Part shown: one piece after another, positions 63,558 through 64,000 of the stretch
Layout: each line of letters starts with the position of its first letter
How positions within the stretch are numbered: the stretch's first letter is position 1
Source: an uncultured Isosphaeraceae bacterium
GTDB taxonomy: Bacteria > Planctomycetota > Planctomycetia > Isosphaerales > Isosphaeraceae
Assembly (NCBI GenBank): GCA_945957605.1
Contig: CAMFLR010000005.1
Coordinates: forward strand, 124,001 to 188,000
Direction: 5' to 3'
DNA: 64,000 nucleotides
Notes under the pieces: model-generated
What the model saw: the letters and a program-made list of their open reading frames with translations, nothing else
What the model was told of the DNA's origin: nothing
Database searches by the model: none
Translations under genes and position numbers: made by a program

Positions 63558-63688
63558 AGCAGGCGGCGAAACGCGGGCCCGAACCCGATTACACCTTAAC
63601 CTTACCTTAGTTGGGTTGGGCCACCCGATCGCGATTACCGCCGCCGGGCAAGTATCGTGTCCAAATCCGAGCGGCGGGCAGCACAACC

Positions 63689-63856
63689 TTACGACGGAAC
63701 CCTGGTACGCTCGATCGAAGCATCAGGAGGAGTTGGGGGGGTGGCCTCCTTCTCCCTGGCTGGTTCTACTGAAACGTATCGCAGCAGCGTCTCAATGGGC
63801 TGCACTTTCTGGGTTACCACTCTTAGCTTGCTTAGCTGCATTACCCTGCGTTTCAT
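63689..63856 (-). CDS. Possible small basic protein
   Basis: 55 residues from ATG 63856: MKRRVMQLSKLRVVTQKVQP and then ETLLRYVSVEPAREKEA. The basic N-terminus and Pro/Thr-rich tail look protein-like. The frame extends upstream to 63937. No family was recognised and no SD is clear. Confidence 0.3.
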   Translation of the reverse strand: MKRRVMQLSKLRVVTQKVQPIETLLRYVSVEPAREKEATPPTPPDASIERTRVPS

Positions 63857-64000
63857 ACGCTTAACTGCCCGCCGTCGGGGCTCGGATAGCAACGCTCCGA
63901 TTTCGTCGCGCTGCGGATCTAACTGGTCTATGGGCATCTACGCCGAAAAACCGGACATGTTTTTTGAAAATCTTTTCCGCGATGAGTTCACGTTTTTGAG

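Larger units (their letters stand above)
63515..64000. other. Window end: terminator hairpin and small ORFs
   Basis: 486 bp. A hairpin lies at 63525-63557, a small minus-strand ORF at 63689-63856, and an ATG at 63957 opens a plus-strand frame that runs off the window (MFFENLFRDEF) too short to judge. Nothing else recognised. Confidence 0.45.

Noticed and set aside
63511-63864. Plus-strand ORF of 117 codons at the window end
   Set aside because: Overlaps the end of the PqaA-like gene and its terminator hairpin; composition and lack of motifs indicate a chance frame.

Overview
The window reads as chromosome from a high-GC planctomycete, probably of the Isosphaeraceae/Gemmataceae type. Pointers are a DUF1559 protein with a pilin-like N-terminus, an ECF sigma factor carried on a long membrane-anchored protein, PEP-CTERM/HAF-repeat proteins, a lone MfnB-type methanofuran-pathway enzyme, a PqaA-like hydrolase and several small membrane proteins beginning RKFxILDLM. 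Family-level placement is inference. No rRNA, tRNA, CRISPR array, phage or intact insertion sequence was seen.

Layout. 0-3.5 kb: a HEAT-repeat gene that looks frameshifted, ribosomal proteins bL28 and bL32, a receiver protein and an esterase. 3.5-11.1 kb: a minus-strand run hemY / DUF4261-like / kelch / DUF6891-like lipoprotein, divergent from an fdhD-molybdopterin oxidoreductase pair. 11-26.8 kb: housekeeping and exported proteins (GT39-like glycosyltransferase, an M24-fold protein without metal ligands, DUF1559, a sugar isomerase-like protein, a sulfotransferase, an ATC-hydrolase-like protein, a C45 peptidase, a hybrid histidine kinase, an esterase, a TlpA-like protein). 26.9-36.6 kb: sigma-factor fusion, HD phosphohydrolase with a coupled zinc ribbon, exported small proteins, a BON-like protein, SDR, CAP lipoprotein, a DnaQ-WYL fusion and a DUF6580 protein. 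36.7-46.2 kb: MfnB, a sugar ABC transporter lacking its ATPase, a circularly permuted acyl-carrier-like gene held between two copies of a hairpin repeat, a small paralogous pair, and a minus-strand ABC/DUF3299 operon with a His-rich permease loop.

46.4-54.9 kb is the most unusual stretch. An enolase-superfamily gene is followed by two tandem copies of a unit made of a HAF/PEP-CTERM gene plus the last ~265 bp of the enolase gene. Next come six tandem, partly overlapping paralogous membrane-protein genes in the order A-B-A-B-A-B, closed by a strong bidirectional terminator. 54.9-64 kb: an HTTM-domain gene with a coupled partner, YjbQ, an NtrC-type regulator without GAFTGA linked to a tiny zinc-ribbon protein, an ALDH7-like dehydrogenase, a membrane acyltransferase-like protein and a PqaA-like hydrolase.

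Most gene runs are short and co-directional. Clear translational coupling (ATGA or TAATG overlaps) marks fdhD/fdhF (1-nt gap), HD/zinc ribbon, the sugar transporter genes, the ABC ATPase/permease, the A/B membrane array and the HTTM pair. The best candidates for something undescribed are the six-gene A/B array, the permuted acyl-carrier-like protein, and the mosaic HAF/enolase-fragment duplication.
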